Of a DNA stretch of 64,000 bases, positions 55,001-64,000 are shown in pieces. The position numbers and the translations under genes are program-made. Below the pieces are notes generated by a model that was given only the letters and a program-made list of their open reading frames with translations, had not been told where the DNA came from and ran no database searches. Numbering within the stretch: position 1 is the first letter of the stretch; each line of letters begins with the position of its first letter. The stretch comes from Channallabes apus (taxonomy: Eukaryota; Chordata; Actinopteri; Siluriformes; Clariidae): assembly GCA_030522415.1 (NCBI GenBank), contig CM060107.1:27990571-28054570 (forward strand), written 5' to 3'.

Positions 55001-58000
55001 AGGTGTAGCTCTGCCTCTACATATAAATAACCATCACCACAGTTCACTCTCGGTTCGACAGCAGCTCTTCGGAAAGCTCAGCTGTGAGGCAGGGCAGCAA
55101 TGTGTTGTACCTCAATCCTCTCCTTCAGGGAACAGAGGTTATAGTCATAACCGTTTGTTCCACTTCAGTCATATCATTTGGTACAACACATATCGTATGA
55201 GACACATATTCAAGCCCCACTGAACAGCCATGAATGTCAGGAACAAGAACCCATCCCCTCCATGGGACCAGATACCCCATGGTTATGTGAGGGTGCCAGA
55301 TAAGCCGGCAAAGACAGACACCTCTGTTTAGTCGAAGCTGGTGCTGCTGACTCGAAGAGGAGGGGGTCCTGTTGCACAACCATGATTTTCAACCTCAGTA
55401 CTCTCTCTTTACAACTATGACCTGGCGTTCAAGGGTTCTAAGGAGTTGGCAACAAAACACGCATGACTCGGTCTCAACTAGCGATCTCCTGGCATGGATA
55501 ATTCCCAGGCATACAGCGTACCCTTTGAGTTTCAGCTTTTCATACAAAGAGAAGCCGCCTTCCTGAAGACAGACGGCATCTTCAAGTTTGTTTCCATGCT
55601 CATTGTGGTTAGCACCGTTCACACAGCTAAACAGAAGCTAACTAGTTGAAACATAGCTAGCAAGCTCTCGGAACAGTAGACTTAAAATAAGCATCAAAAG
55701 AACAGTTAAACTGACTTTGAGCCAAATCCTAATGGGTGAAGACGTGTACAGTGCTGAGTTTACAAAATGCCACAGGCAATATATCATTTATTACTATGGA
55801 GAACCATAGGAAACCATCGGCACAATGCAAGAATACACACTTCACACATATTTTCACTCCTTCACAACTAGGATCAATTCAGTGTAACTAATACAGCTCA
55901 TGGGTTGTTTCTGTGAGGTGGGAGGAAAATTGGGGAACTCGATATCAAATCCTGGTGGTAGAAAAGTGTTATGGTGTGAATAACTGAGTAGAAATGCTAT
56001 AACAAACTCTAGTCTCACCTCATGACTTTATTCAGTATGTGGTGGAGTGTGTTCAGGCACCTAGCTGGTCTGTAAGACAAAAAAAAAGGATTCAATGTGT
56101 TAAAAAGTGCATTTATAAAGTGTGAATAATATAGATAAAGACAAAGCCAGATGGGATAAGGAAAAAATATTAAGTTAGACAAACATTAATGTAAGCAATC
56201 AGGTGTCCAATAACGATGATCTTTATATGTGATCTATTTCTAGCCTTCTATTACAGTAAATGATATAAAGAGAACATGCAGTGTGTATACTGTACTTGAA
56301 ATCACAGGTGATGTTCTTGATCCAGTCAGCGTTGAGCTCTTGAAGCTGCACTACCTTTGATGAGTGTGCATTAATCCGCCCTACACAAACACACACAGAC
56401 ACACACAGGCACAGACACACACAGGCACAGACACAGTATTCATTTAATAAGTGATTTTTCTGGAGTACCGTAACTGTTGCATGTCTGATGGCATATAGAT
56501 ACCTGATAACATATTTTCTGTTTTGATAGATGGGGCTGGATGAGTACAGCACAGTCAGGCAGTGACATGCTGTTGCAAAATGAGTATTGCATATTCGGTT
56601 TGACTTTGAAGGTTATGTCCGCTATTGTAAAGCAGATATAGGCATGTCTCCACATGCTGCATTAGCCCAGAAACTGTGAGAAACTTCCTAATCTTTTAAA
56701 TAACCAATGGAATGAATAAGTGTGTTCACAGAGGCCTCGTAAATACTACACTCTACTTATAGTATGAATAAATGCAAATCACCAACACAACCTATGTATT
56801 GGGGATGGGAATACTGTACAATAAGATAATGTGTGCAGTTAATAGACAAGGTGGTCTAAAGAAAATTACTGTATGTACAACTGACATGGGTAATTAACCA
56901 CGATGATAAAAGTTTACTTACATTTCATTTTTTAATGGGTACGTGTATACAGTGGAACCTTGGATTACAAGCATAATGCATTCCGAAAGCAGGCTCGTAT
57001 TCCAAAACACTCGTAAACCGTATTTTCCCATAAGAAATAATCGTTTTCCAAGTCAAAATTTATTAAAAATCTTTGCTCGTTTTGCGGAACACACGCAAAC
57101 CGCGTTACTCGCAATCCAAGTTACACTTATTGTAATGTGTACTGTACAGAACTCTGTCTCTCGTGTTTACTCTCTCAGTGAAGTAATCAGAGTAAATTAG
57201 GGCCAGGGGAAGCTCAGTGGTTAAGGCATTGGACTACGGCTCGGAAGATCCCAGGTTCAAACCCCACAACCACCAAGTTGCCACTGTTGGGCCCTTGACT
57301 GAGCACATTCGAACAAAGGCAAAGACAAACAACTCCTGATGCCAGCATAAAACTCCTCCTGAAGTCTTGCCAGAGAAATGCATCAAGTCAGTGTGAAAGC
57401 AAGGTCAAGGCTGGTCAGGCTGTCACTGAGCAAACAAGATTCTGGCCTAAACCCAGTAAAAAGGCTAGAATCCTTAACAAAGCTAAAGGAATGCCTGAGT
57501 GAAAAGAGAGGATAAGACTCTGCCTCCCTTTTACATTCTTGCACAACTGCATACTTATTTAGCCACAGATTTTTGTAGTGAATCAGTTGATCCAGTTCAG
57601 AAACTTTCAGAACAAAACCACAAAAATCTCTATTCTGTTCACTTCTACATATACAAACAATACTCTGGCATATATGCATAAAGATTTAACTGTTGAACTA
57701 ACTACACAGCCAGTGTTCATTTATAATCTGTTTCTTACTCCGGTCTAGGAAAATACAGAATACTAGAATCAGAAGCAGAAAGAGTTTTTACTAGTCATTT
57801 TGAAAACCAGCACAGATTGCTTAACCACTGATTTGCCGTTTTCGTCTGTTAAAATAACAGTTGCTATGGCGATAGTGACTGTAAACAGTCGCTGAGGTTA
57901 TATGCGTCATGTATGAGGCATGTGGGGGTGGGTGGGGCGGGATTAGGGGGGGGGGCTGGTTGGTCTTGCTCAGAACAGGACTCCACCCTATCCTGTTCAC

Positions 58001-60629
58001 ACTAACATGCACACCTAAGATTGTACAGTAACATTTCTTAAAGTTAATTATCCAGCGTTAGTTGGTATAAACATCAGTTCTGAGTTGTTTCCAGAAAACA
58101 TCAGTCAGTGACTTGTGTGTACGGCATGTTTACATGAGTGGAGAAATTGTTTAGATTTCTGGATCCAGCCCCAGCTAAAGGGTTTACTGAGTCATTCGTC
58201 TGTCATTACTACAAGGCCACGCTGACAGTACTGCAGAGCTATTACTACATGATGATAACTGAACAAAAGCCCTAGTGAAACATGCAGCTGTGTGAACAAT
58301 CTTACCTATTAAAGAAACTGTGCTGGAGTGAAGCTGCTGCTCAGCCCATAGCTGGCACGCCTCAGTATGGGTCAGAGTCTCGGCTCCGTAACACAGCTGG
58401 TACTCTAGCTTGGGCAGTACATGCACAGGGACTGCCTGTACAAACACAGATTGCATTGTTATCCTATACACACATTAGTGATAGCACACTCTGCTGTTCA
58501 TCATTTATATTACACACACACTTCCAGTCAAAAAAAAAAAGGGTGCTGCAGAACCTCCACCCTTGAGAATATAATTTCTTGCTCAGGCGTCAGAATACAC
58601 TTTGGAGGTAAACATCATGTTTAATTGGTACAGTGCAGAGAGACAGTGACTACACTCCTGTTCAACATCAATTATCCAAGGATATTAAAAGGATTAAAAA
58701 TGTTATCTCCTTGAAATAAAAGAAAAATAAGTACATCTGTGATTCCCAATAAATCTAAATGCTTATTGGAAATCACAGATGCATAAATATGGTTATAAAA
58801 TGACATGTGAACACCAGAACCTTTCAGTTTTGGACCTACAGTATAACATTATAGATGGCATCATGGATACCTCTGAATATACGAACAGTACTGAATCCCC
58901 CTCTCTCATGGAAAGAAATCCTCTTCCTGCCCCACCAACATTAAATATCCTGTTTCCAGGACAGTTTGTAATTTACCAGCTAAACACACCCACTGAACCT
59001 GATAATTAACAGACTAGTTGAATCACCCGAAGAATCACTTTGTTTAACACTGATTCTCTGCTACTGTATAAGGTTTTTAAATTATTTTCCATTTAAATGA
59101 TATTGAACAGACATATACTCATTTATGTCAGAACAAGGGAATCATCACAAGGGGTGGGTGGGATAAACCATATGCACTAACTCCGATGCAGGTTACAGAG
59201 CTGCACTCAGCATCAATATTTAATCCCATACCAATTATAACTATAATAAAAGTAAACTTGTGTGTTTGTTCTAGTGACAACAAATATCACAATGTGCAAA
59301 TAGGCAATTGTGGCAACACCTAATAACCACTTCTCAGTACATGAAACATATTTTTAAATGAGTGAATATACAGTGGTGTGAAAAACTATTTGCCCCCCTC
59401 CTGATTTCTTATTCTTTTGCATGTTTGTCACACAAAATGTTTCTGATCATAAAACACATTTAACTATTAGTCAAAGATAACACAAGTAAACACAAAATGC
59501 AGTTTTTAAATGAGGGGTTTTATTATTTAGGGAGAAAAAAAATCCAAACCTACATTGGCCCTGTGTGAAAAAGTAATTGCCCCCTGAACCTAATAACTGG
59601 TTGGGCCACCCTTAGCAGCAATAACTGCAATCAAGCGTTTGCGATAACTTGCAACGAGTCTTTTACAGCGCTCTGGAGGAATTTTGGCCCATTCATCTTT
59701 GCAGAATTGTTGTAATTCAGCTTTATTTGAGGGTTTTCTAGCATGAACCGCCTTTTTAAGGTCATGCCATAACATCTCAATAGGATTCAGGTCAGGACTT
59801 TGACTAGGCCACTCCAAAGTCTTCATTTTGTTTTTCTTCAGCCATTCAGAGGTGGATTTGCTGGTGTGTTTTGGGTCATTGTCCTGCTGCAGCACCCAAG
59901 ATCGCTTCAGCTTGAGTTGACGAACAGATGGCCGGACATTCTCCTTCAGGATTTTTTAGAATTCATGGTTCCATCTATCACAGCAAGCCTTCCAGGTCCA
60001 GAAATGGCTTTATAACCTTTACCAGACTGATAGATCTCAATTACTTTTGTTCTCCTTTGTTCCTGAATTTCTTTGGATCTTGGCATGATGTCTAGCTTTT
60101 GAGGTGCTTTTGGTTTACTTCTCTGTGTCAGGTAGCTCCTATTTAAGTGATTTCTTGATTGAAACAGGTGTGGCAGTAATCAGGCCTGGGGGTGACTACA
60201 GAAATTGAACTCAGGTGTGATAAACCACAGTTAAGTTATTTTTTAACAAGGGGGGCAATCACTTTCACACAGGGCCATGTAGATTTGGAGTTTTTTTTCT
60301 CCCTTAATAACGTAAACCTTCATTTAAAAACTGCATTTTGTGTTCAATTACGTTATCCTTGACTAACAGTTAACGGTTTTTGATGAGCAGAAACATTTAA
60401 GTGTGACAAACATGCAAAAGAATAAGAAATCAGGAAGGGGGCAAATAGTTTTTCACACCACTGTAGTAGATAGTACCAGTCAAATGTGTGGACACGCCTC
60501 CTTTTTCAATGTTTTTTCGTTACTTTTATAATTTAACAATGTATATTAAAACTAAATATATTAAAATTGTGACTGAACAAAAAGTGGAGTTCTGTAGTCA
60601 GGGGGAAAAAAAAAAAAAAGAAAAAATTG

Positions 60630-60683
<54 letters not shown>

Positions 60684-61568
60684 CTACAGGGAATACGTGT
60701 GTGTGAATGAGAGGAACCCAAGAGGAACGGTGAGGATACAGGGAGCAGAGGTAAAGTAGGTGCAGGATTTTAAGTACTTAGGGTCAACGGTCCAGAGCAA
60801 CAAAGAGTGTTCAAAGGAGGTGAAGAGACGAGTACAGGCAGGTTGGAATGGGTGAAGAAAAGTGTCAGGTGTGTTGTGCGATAAAAGAGTATCAGCGAGA
60901 ATGAAAGGAAAGGTGTACAGCACAGTGGTGAGACCAGCGATGCTCTACGGCTTAGAGACAGTGACACTGAAGAAAAGACAGGAGGCAGAGCTAGAGTAGT
61001 CGCCTAAAATGGTTTTCCAACAATCTTAAAGGAGCTCCCAGAGATGTTGAGTACTTGTTTGCTGCTTTTCCTTTACTCTCTGGTCCAACTGATCCAAACC
61101 ATCTCAACTGGATTTATATGAGGTGATTCATGTAATCTGGTGCAGCACTCCATCACTCTCCTTTCTGAACAACTAGCTCTAACATAACCTAGAGGTGTGT
61201 TTGGGGTCATTGATCTGTTGGAAAACAAATGATGGTCCCACTAAGTGCAAACCAGATGGGATGACATTTCTCTGTGGATTATTGATGGATATGGATCTCA
61301 AAGTACTTGAGATTGTTTTGGATTGACTGACTTTCAATTCTTGAAGTAATGATGGACTGCATTTCTCTTTAAAGCTAAATGTAGTTACTTAGGACAATCT
61401 AATGAAATATTGATGTAACATAAAACATATTCTGGGTTGTGTAACATATTTTCTTATACCATAAGTGTTCTATCATAGTTTTGATGTATTCAGTATTACT
61501 GTAGAATGTAAAAAAAATTAAAAAGAGAAAAAAGAAAAAAAAAAACACACATTGAAGGAGAAGGTGTG

Positions 61569-61646
<78 letters not shown>

Positions 61647-63617
61647 CAGTCAAATGTTTGGACAGCCAATATATATGCAATTTACTCATATAAACTCAAT
61701 TTACTCAAATGTAAAATAAAATATATGAGCTGTAGGCCAGAATCATTGAAATTAACATAAACGATGTGGAATATTTCACTTTACATGTACAAAATTTTAG
61801 AGTATTTTTTAAAGTTTAATTATGAAAAGAAATGCAACTTTCCTAGTATTCTAGTTTTTGCACTATATATAATATTGATGTAGGTTTTCCACCTCTTTAA
61901 TCTGCATTTGAATTTATGTAGTTTTCATATCTATATTTTAAATAATGTTAAAATATGGGCAATTGAAGGATTTTCCTAGGTTGCCACACACATAAATTGT
62001 CTTTTTTGCAGTTTTTTTTTTTTTTTAATCATCTCTAAACTATTGGGTTTTTGTTGTCCTATTTCAAGAAATACCCACAACATTTCTTTTTTTAGCTCCT
62101 TGGAATTTCCTCACTCACCCTGAAGGTTTCTTGGTCATGTCTGGGATGAGCGATGGACATGGTGCTACGCACCATCAACAACACATCTAGCAGGCTGTAG
62201 AGTTTATAAAGTACACTGCCTTCCTTAGGAGCTTCATAGTCCTCTTCATCCTCAGCACTCACCAGCAGCTCTTCTTTCAGCAGTCCTAGCGTGCACACAC
62301 ACACACACACACACACAAGTACACAAAGAAACACACAGACATCGTTCAACACCAGCTCTCAGATCAGGAAGTCATGAAGTTCTCAAATGGCACAAAGCAT
62401 ACTTTAACACCATAGCCTTCTGAAAAGAAAAAGAAAAGAAACAAAAAGAATACTCACGTTTTCTTTGTGTTGTGGGCTGTGAGGTGGCAGGAGCAGCAGC
62501 CTCGTTCTGCAGCCCTTCTCTGTACTCCATGTCCAGGTATGAGGACACGCTAGATTTAACCAGAGACACACACCGGGTGTTGGATTTGGTTTCAGCTGGA
62601 CGAGCCTCTGAAGCTTTTAAAGGTTCTTGGGTTTTAGCTGTCGTGGATTTCAGCATGGCATTTTGCATCCGCAAAATGTGCCCTAGTTGGTCGCAATCTG
62701 CTGAGACTCTGGCTCTTTTGACTCCTTTTTTAGCTCCTTTAGCAGAGGGACTTGGAGGCACATTTAAATCGCTCACAGAAGAAGCGCTGGGGTCAGTGCT
62801 TTTCTCCGGCGTTGCTGGCGTTTCCTGGCTCTTCACACTTGCTACATCGCTCCATGGGGACCCGGGGTCATCAATAATGAGGCATTCCTCATCAGAATCA
62901 ATGTCTTTAGAGGAATGCATTACTCTCTTTCCTGTTAAACCTTCTGTGGACTCTTCAACACTCGAACTCAAAGGCTCTTCCTCAGACAGTGAATTCAAGG
63001 TAGTCTCAGCACTCTCGTCCATCGAGCCGTCCTCCACACTCACCCTGACTGCTGCTTCTGGCGCGTCTTCCTTTGCTGGTGTAGAAAGTGCTGATATAAT
63101 GTCTTTAGGTGGGGAAGCGTTTTCAGTGGAGATGTTAGAGGTTTTGCTTTCTTCAAATTCTGCTTGAGGTTTTGCCTCACTTTTAGAGGGAGTTTGTTTT
63201 TTCGAATCATTGGCCTTGACTTTCTTTTTCGGTTGACAAGACTCACCAAATGACTCCAAGTCAGTTAAATCTACTTCAAAATCCATATCAGTGCTGTTAA
63301 ACGAAACTACTGGTCTACTGCTCGTTTCCTGAACAGCATGAAGAATATAAAAAGAAATAAATCAATCATTTAAAACACAATAGATCATCACGCTTACTGG
63401 TGTCAAAATTTTCCTCTGAAATGAGCACTTACTTCTGCTGCAAAGTTAGTTCTGTTGGAGTAGTCCTCCGCAGAGAGAAAAAACACAGGTTTTGATCCCG
63501 TCTTCTTATAGGCCAGTTTTACACTCTCCTCGTGAAAGAGGTGACTTCTCTCTCTCCACGTCATCTCTGTCTTCAGCAGAGGAGGGTCGATGTACACCGT
63601 TTTACTCTGAGTGCTAC
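48362..63617 (-). CDS. ice2: Little elongation complex subunit 2, 5' end off-window
   Basis: ICE2 (NARG2) is a nuclear subunit of the little elongation complex (with ELL, EAF and ICE1), which supports RNA polymerase II transcription of snRNA genes. Eight exons (minus): 63433-63617, 62458-63328, 62119-62285, 58306-58435, 56296-56380, 56019-56069, 51186-51435, 48362-48520. They join in frame to 631 residues plus one split codon; mammalian ICE2 is about 980, so the N-terminal third lies beyond 64000. Telling segments are TMxxRE-like [12 protein letters not shown], the conserved [10 protein letters not shown], and the C-terminal domain with [49 protein letters not shown] and [18 protein letters not shown], followed by PPCTFPPR. 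The adjacency to anxa2 on the same strand agrees with vertebrate synteny. The last exon encodes a basic tail. Confidence 0.93.
49349..49672 (-). pseudogene. hAT transposase N-terminus (ZBED5/SCAND3-like)
   Basis: The frame encodes a BED-type zinc finger with both Cys (CVLC) and both His (HLETTHSSH) preserved. The family signature [14 protein letters not shown] and the start of the next block ([18 protein letters not shown]) follow, then it ends. Vertebrate ZBED5- and SCAND3-like proteins derive from such transposases. The remaining catalytic and dimerisation parts are absent, so this is a fragment of the transposon, not a domesticated gene. Confidence 0.75.
49842..50141 (-). pseudogene. Second hAT BED-finger fragment
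   Basis: [20 protein letters not shown] matches the start of BED fingers in another hAT lineage, but the zinc-binding Cys positions that follow are changed (VIWKVRK) and the frame degrades. It lies next to the GGGGTGGGCGATATAACC end, so it belongs to an element nested in the larger hAT. Confidence 0.65.
50220..50444. repeat. 38-bp inverted repeat, hairpin-forming
   Basis: The arms 50220-50257 and 50407-50444 are complementary at 36 of 38 positions (core CGAATCACAAACCTGC against GCAGGTTTGTGATTCG) with about 149 bp between them. The arms are GC- and CpG-rich. They may be subterminal repeats of the nested hAT element or the ends of a further small insertion. Confidence 0.85.
51062..51150 (-). 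mobile_element. L2 3' tail fragment, old
   Basis: TTCAATTATATTTTAACTG, TATAGCACTTTTAACAA and the CAACAAACCATCTTTAC words match the inverted L2 tail seen at 32836-32900. It ends about 35 bp from the donor side of the 51186-51435 ice2 exon. Confidence 0.65.
51186..51435 (-). CDS. ice2: ice2 exon, conserved C-terminal core
   Basis: [40 protein letters not shown], then [20 protein letters not shown] and [12 protein letters not shown]. It is the most conserved part of the family. Acceptor GTTTCAG, donor GTATAA. Confidence 0.92.
51951..51992 (+). repeat. (AT)n microsatellite
   Basis: 21 AT units, followed by AAATAAAT. Confidence 0.95.
52109..53424 (-). mobile_element. Tc1-like transposon, internally deleted
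   Basis: It starts CAGGTCCTTCTAAAAAAA and ends TTTTTTGAGAAGGACCTG, flanked by TA dinucleotides at 52107-52108 and 53425-53426, the Tc1/mariner target. The inverted repeats are long (about 200 bp), with a second matching word, CTCATGAAAACCCAAAATCCC, near 52263 and its complement near 53313-53335. The right repeat has lost an internal piece. It sits in the ice2 intron between the 51186 and 56019 exons. Confidence 0.95.
52304..53163 (-). pseudogene. Tc1-like transposase, broken
   Basis: It begins [20 protein letters not shown] at 53163 and has the helix-turn-helix [18 protein letters not shown] and an RKKCGRKR basic patch. A deletion with frameshift near 52840 joins this to [11 protein letters not shown], so the segment with the first catalytic Asp is gone. 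The second Asp (FQHDLAPAH) and the Glu ([12 protein letters not shown]) are in two other frames. Inactive. Confidence 0.9.
53427..56018. other. ice2 intron, mostly unique sequence
   Basis: The right part of a 4.6-kb intron. Apart from an unclassified repeat-like segment at 55030-55400 nothing is recognised. Confidence 0.6.
55030..55400. repeat. Unclassified repeat-like segment
   Basis: Contains CTTCAGGGAACAGAGGTTAT and a run of GGTACAACACATATCG and CCATGGGACCAG words. These resemble a dispersed fish repeat whose class I cannot name. No terminal repeats or frame were identified. Confidence 0.35.
56019..56069 (-). CDS. ice2: ice2 short exon
   Basis: 51 bases: [16 protein letters not shown], matching the helix before SLQ in other ICE2 proteins. 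Acceptor TCTTACAG, donor GTGAGA. Confidence 0.82.
56296..56380 (-). CDS. ice2: ice2 exon, C-terminal domain
   Basis: [20 protein letters not shown], then KNITCDF. The acceptor TTTGTGTAG lies behind a TG-rich tract of about 50 bases. Donor GTACAG; codon split two-one. Confidence 0.85.
56949..57127. mobile_element. Mariner-type MITE
   Basis: Left end ACAGTGGAACCTTGGATTAC and right end GCAATCCAAGTTACACTT form an imperfect inverted repeat. The interior repeats GTATTCCAAAACACTCGTA-like words and has no coding capacity. Such about 180-bp elements are common in fish introns. Confidence 0.75.
57201..57310 (+). mobile_element. tRNA-derived SINE fragment
   Basis: A-box-like AGCTCAGTGGTTAAGGC (57210-57227) and B-box-like GGTTCAAACC (about 57254-57263) spaced as in a tRNA, followed by GCCACTGTTGGGCCCTTGAC, a body shared by a different fish SINE family from the V-SINEs. 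It does not fold as a functional tRNA: the acceptor stem has no partner. Confidence 0.75.
58306..58435 (-). CDS. ice2: ice2 exon, C-terminal domain
   Basis: [20 protein letters not shown], then [20 protein letters not shown] and SLI. Acceptor TTGTACAG, donor GTAAGA. It is about 3.7 kb from the preceding exon because of transposon insertions. Confidence 0.92.
59371..60463 (-). mobile_element. Tc1-like transposon, internally deleted
   Basis: It begins CAGTGGTGTGAAAAACTATT and ends AATAGTTTTTCACACCACTG, with TA at 59369-59370 and 60464-60465. The inverted repeats extend about 190 bp (CAAATAGTTTTTCACACC, GAAATCAGGA and further words). It lies in the ice2 intron between the 58306 and 62119 exons. 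Confidence 0.95.
59590..60086 (-). pseudogene. Tc1-like transposase, central part deleted
   Basis: The N-terminus starts at 60086 ([20 protein letters not shown]). After about 30 codons it jumps to the catalytic C-terminal half, which is open at 59590-59895: the second Asp in LQQDNDPKH and the Glu in [12 protein letters not shown], ending AAKGGPTSY. The DNA-binding domain and the first Asp are missing. Confidence 0.88.
60634..60680 (+). repeat. (TA)n microsatellite
   Basis: About 23 TA units, next to a poly-A tract. Confidence 0.95.
60698..60997 (+). mobile_element. RTE-like LINE 3' fragment
   Basis: Same family and strand as the copy at 6518-9010: shared words GGTTGGAATGGGTG, AAAAGTGTCAGGTGTGTTG, GGTGAGACCAG and GAAGAAAAGACAGGAGGC. 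It covers the C-terminal coding part only and is broken by stops. Confidence 0.85.
61571..61642 (+). repeat. (CA)n microsatellite, long
   Basis: 36 uninterrupted CA units, the longest dinucleotide array in the window. It is followed by AGTAACAGTCAAATGTTTGGACA, a further Tc1-like terminal word in the same direction as 60473. Confidence 0.96.
62119..62285 (-). CDS. ice2: ice2 exon, C-terminal domain start
   Basis: [40 protein letters not shown], then [10 protein letters not shown]. Its acceptor (GCACGCTAG) follows a (TG)n run directly instead of a pyrimidine tract. Donor GTGAGT. Confidence 0.92.
62294..62317 (+). repeat. (CA)n at an ice2 splice acceptor
   Basis: Twelve CA units; on the transcribed (minus) strand this is (TG)n, ending eight bases before the AG of the 62119-62285 exon. 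Confidence 0.95.
62458..63328 (-). CDS. ice2: ice2 large central exon
   Basis: 871 bases coding for a long, disordered, Ser/Glu/Lys-rich region. It opens with [20 protein letters not shown] and the acidic [10 protein letters not shown], has a basic [11 protein letters not shown] patch, then [10 protein letters not shown], a hydrophobic core in acidic context resembling a SUMO-interaction motif. [13 protein letters not shown] near the end corresponds to the mammalian GEILKMQ segment. Donor GTGAGT. Confidence 0.92.
63433..63617 (-). CDS. ice2: ice2 exon (first in window)
   Basis: [40 protein letters not shown], then [14 protein letters not shown]. It enters with a codon split after one base, so at least one more exon lies to the right. 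Donor GTAAGT. Confidence 0.9.
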
Positions 63618-64000
63618 CTGTACAGCAATCATTATACACATCAGGTCCATTTAGAAACTAGTTCCAAACCAGGGCTCCAAATCAGATCTGCTCAATTATT
63701 GACTGGTGTGCTAGCAGAAAATGCCGTTTGCAAATATCCAAAATTCTGGATGTTGAATTTATTTAATCAAATTTTAGGAAAGACAAATATATCATTTTTC
63801 AACATAACTTCCTTGCTCGTCTACAAGCTTTCGCATTCCCTCATTAAAATGTATTTATTTTCATTATGTACTGAGCTGTGAGCCACCGCTGTCTTCACTT
63901 CTGATGGGAATCTTCGTTCTTGTAGGGTATTCATACACACTTATTCTCCATACTGCGCATAAAGTCTTCAAAAAAACCAATCACTGCACGCTGCTCTTCT
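63618..64000 (-). other. ice2: ice2 intron at the window edge
   Basis: AT-rich intron sequence upstream of the 63433-63617 exon. That exon's split first codon requires a further exon beyond 64000. No exon is visible here. Confidence 0.7.

Larger units (their letters stand above)
60473..61565 (-). mobile_element. Second Tc1-like element, interrupted
   Basis: The left end GTACCAGTCAAATGTGTGGACAC starts only ten bases after the previous Tc1. Decayed transposase follows at 61030-61370 (TGGTCCAACTGATCC, GTGTTTGGGGTCATTGATCTG, GATTGACTGACTTTC words). The right end is blurred by AAAAAC and CA expansions. Between the left end and the transposase part lie an AT repeat and a 300-bp LINE fragment. It belongs to the same family as 38408-38888. 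Confidence 0.75.

Noticed and set aside
57201..57275. Possible tRNA gene
   Set aside because: tRNA-like boxes belong to a SINE head; no seven-base-pair acceptor stem or matching 3' end.
62472..63167. 231-codon frame on the plus strand
   Set aside because: Antisense shadow of the large ice2 exon; its serine/leucine-rich composition follows from the complementary strand.
1..64000. CRISPR arrays, operons, phage or plasmid features
   Set aside because: The tandem repeats are microsatellites or a degenerate minisatellite without regular unique spacers; introns, SINEs and LINEs show vertebrate nuclear DNA.

Overview
This is vertebrate, almost certainly teleost, nuclear DNA. It has split genes with GT-AG introns, AT-rich intergenic DNA, V-SINE, L2, RTE, Tc1/mariner, hAT and Ty3/Gypsy elements, and many dinucleotide repeats. 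An otophysan fish, perhaps a catfish, is my guess from the style of the repeats; the species cannot be proven here.

Two protein-coding genes are supported, both on the minus strand in the right half. Annexin A2 (anxa2) is complete: twelve coding exons at 42156-45528, with a probable non-coding first exon and TATA-like promoter near 46.5-46.6 kb. The gene ice2 (narg2), a subunit of the little elongation complex, occupies 48362-63617 and continues past the right edge. Eight exons covering its C-terminal two thirds are present. The order anxa2 - ice2 matches the vertebrate block foxb1 - anxa2 - ice2 - rora, so rora is expected to the right and foxb1 to the left.

Positions 1 to about 42 kb hold no gene I can support and look like the foxb1-anxa2 gene desert. 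This part contains several unique, homeodomain-motif-rich blocks that may be conserved regulatory elements (2.7, 9.3, 13.3-13.9, 20.3, 22.2, 36.3, 39.8 and 40.9-41.5 kb), and a solitary CpG-rich promoter-like island at 16.0-16.4 kb.

Mobile DNA dominates the remainder. Features include a minisatellite split by a V-SINE and an RTE LINE, the LINE itself carrying a hAT insertion with a perfect 8-bp target duplication (5.9-9.1 kb). There is a hAT-like element interrupted by an L2 tail (25.1-26.6 kb), a decayed Ty3/Gypsy chromovirus-type element with two LTRs (29.0-32.6 kb), and a young L2 LINE whose 2.2-kb ORF has only two internal stops (32.8-36.1 kb). The ice2 introns carry a nested hAT (49.1-50.7 kb), a Tc1 element (52.1-53.4 kb) and two abutting Tc1 elements (59.4-61.6 kb). 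I found no new multi-gene system. The most useful leads are the CpG island, the TG-repeat splice acceptors of ice2, the near-intact L2 and two unexplained ORFs.
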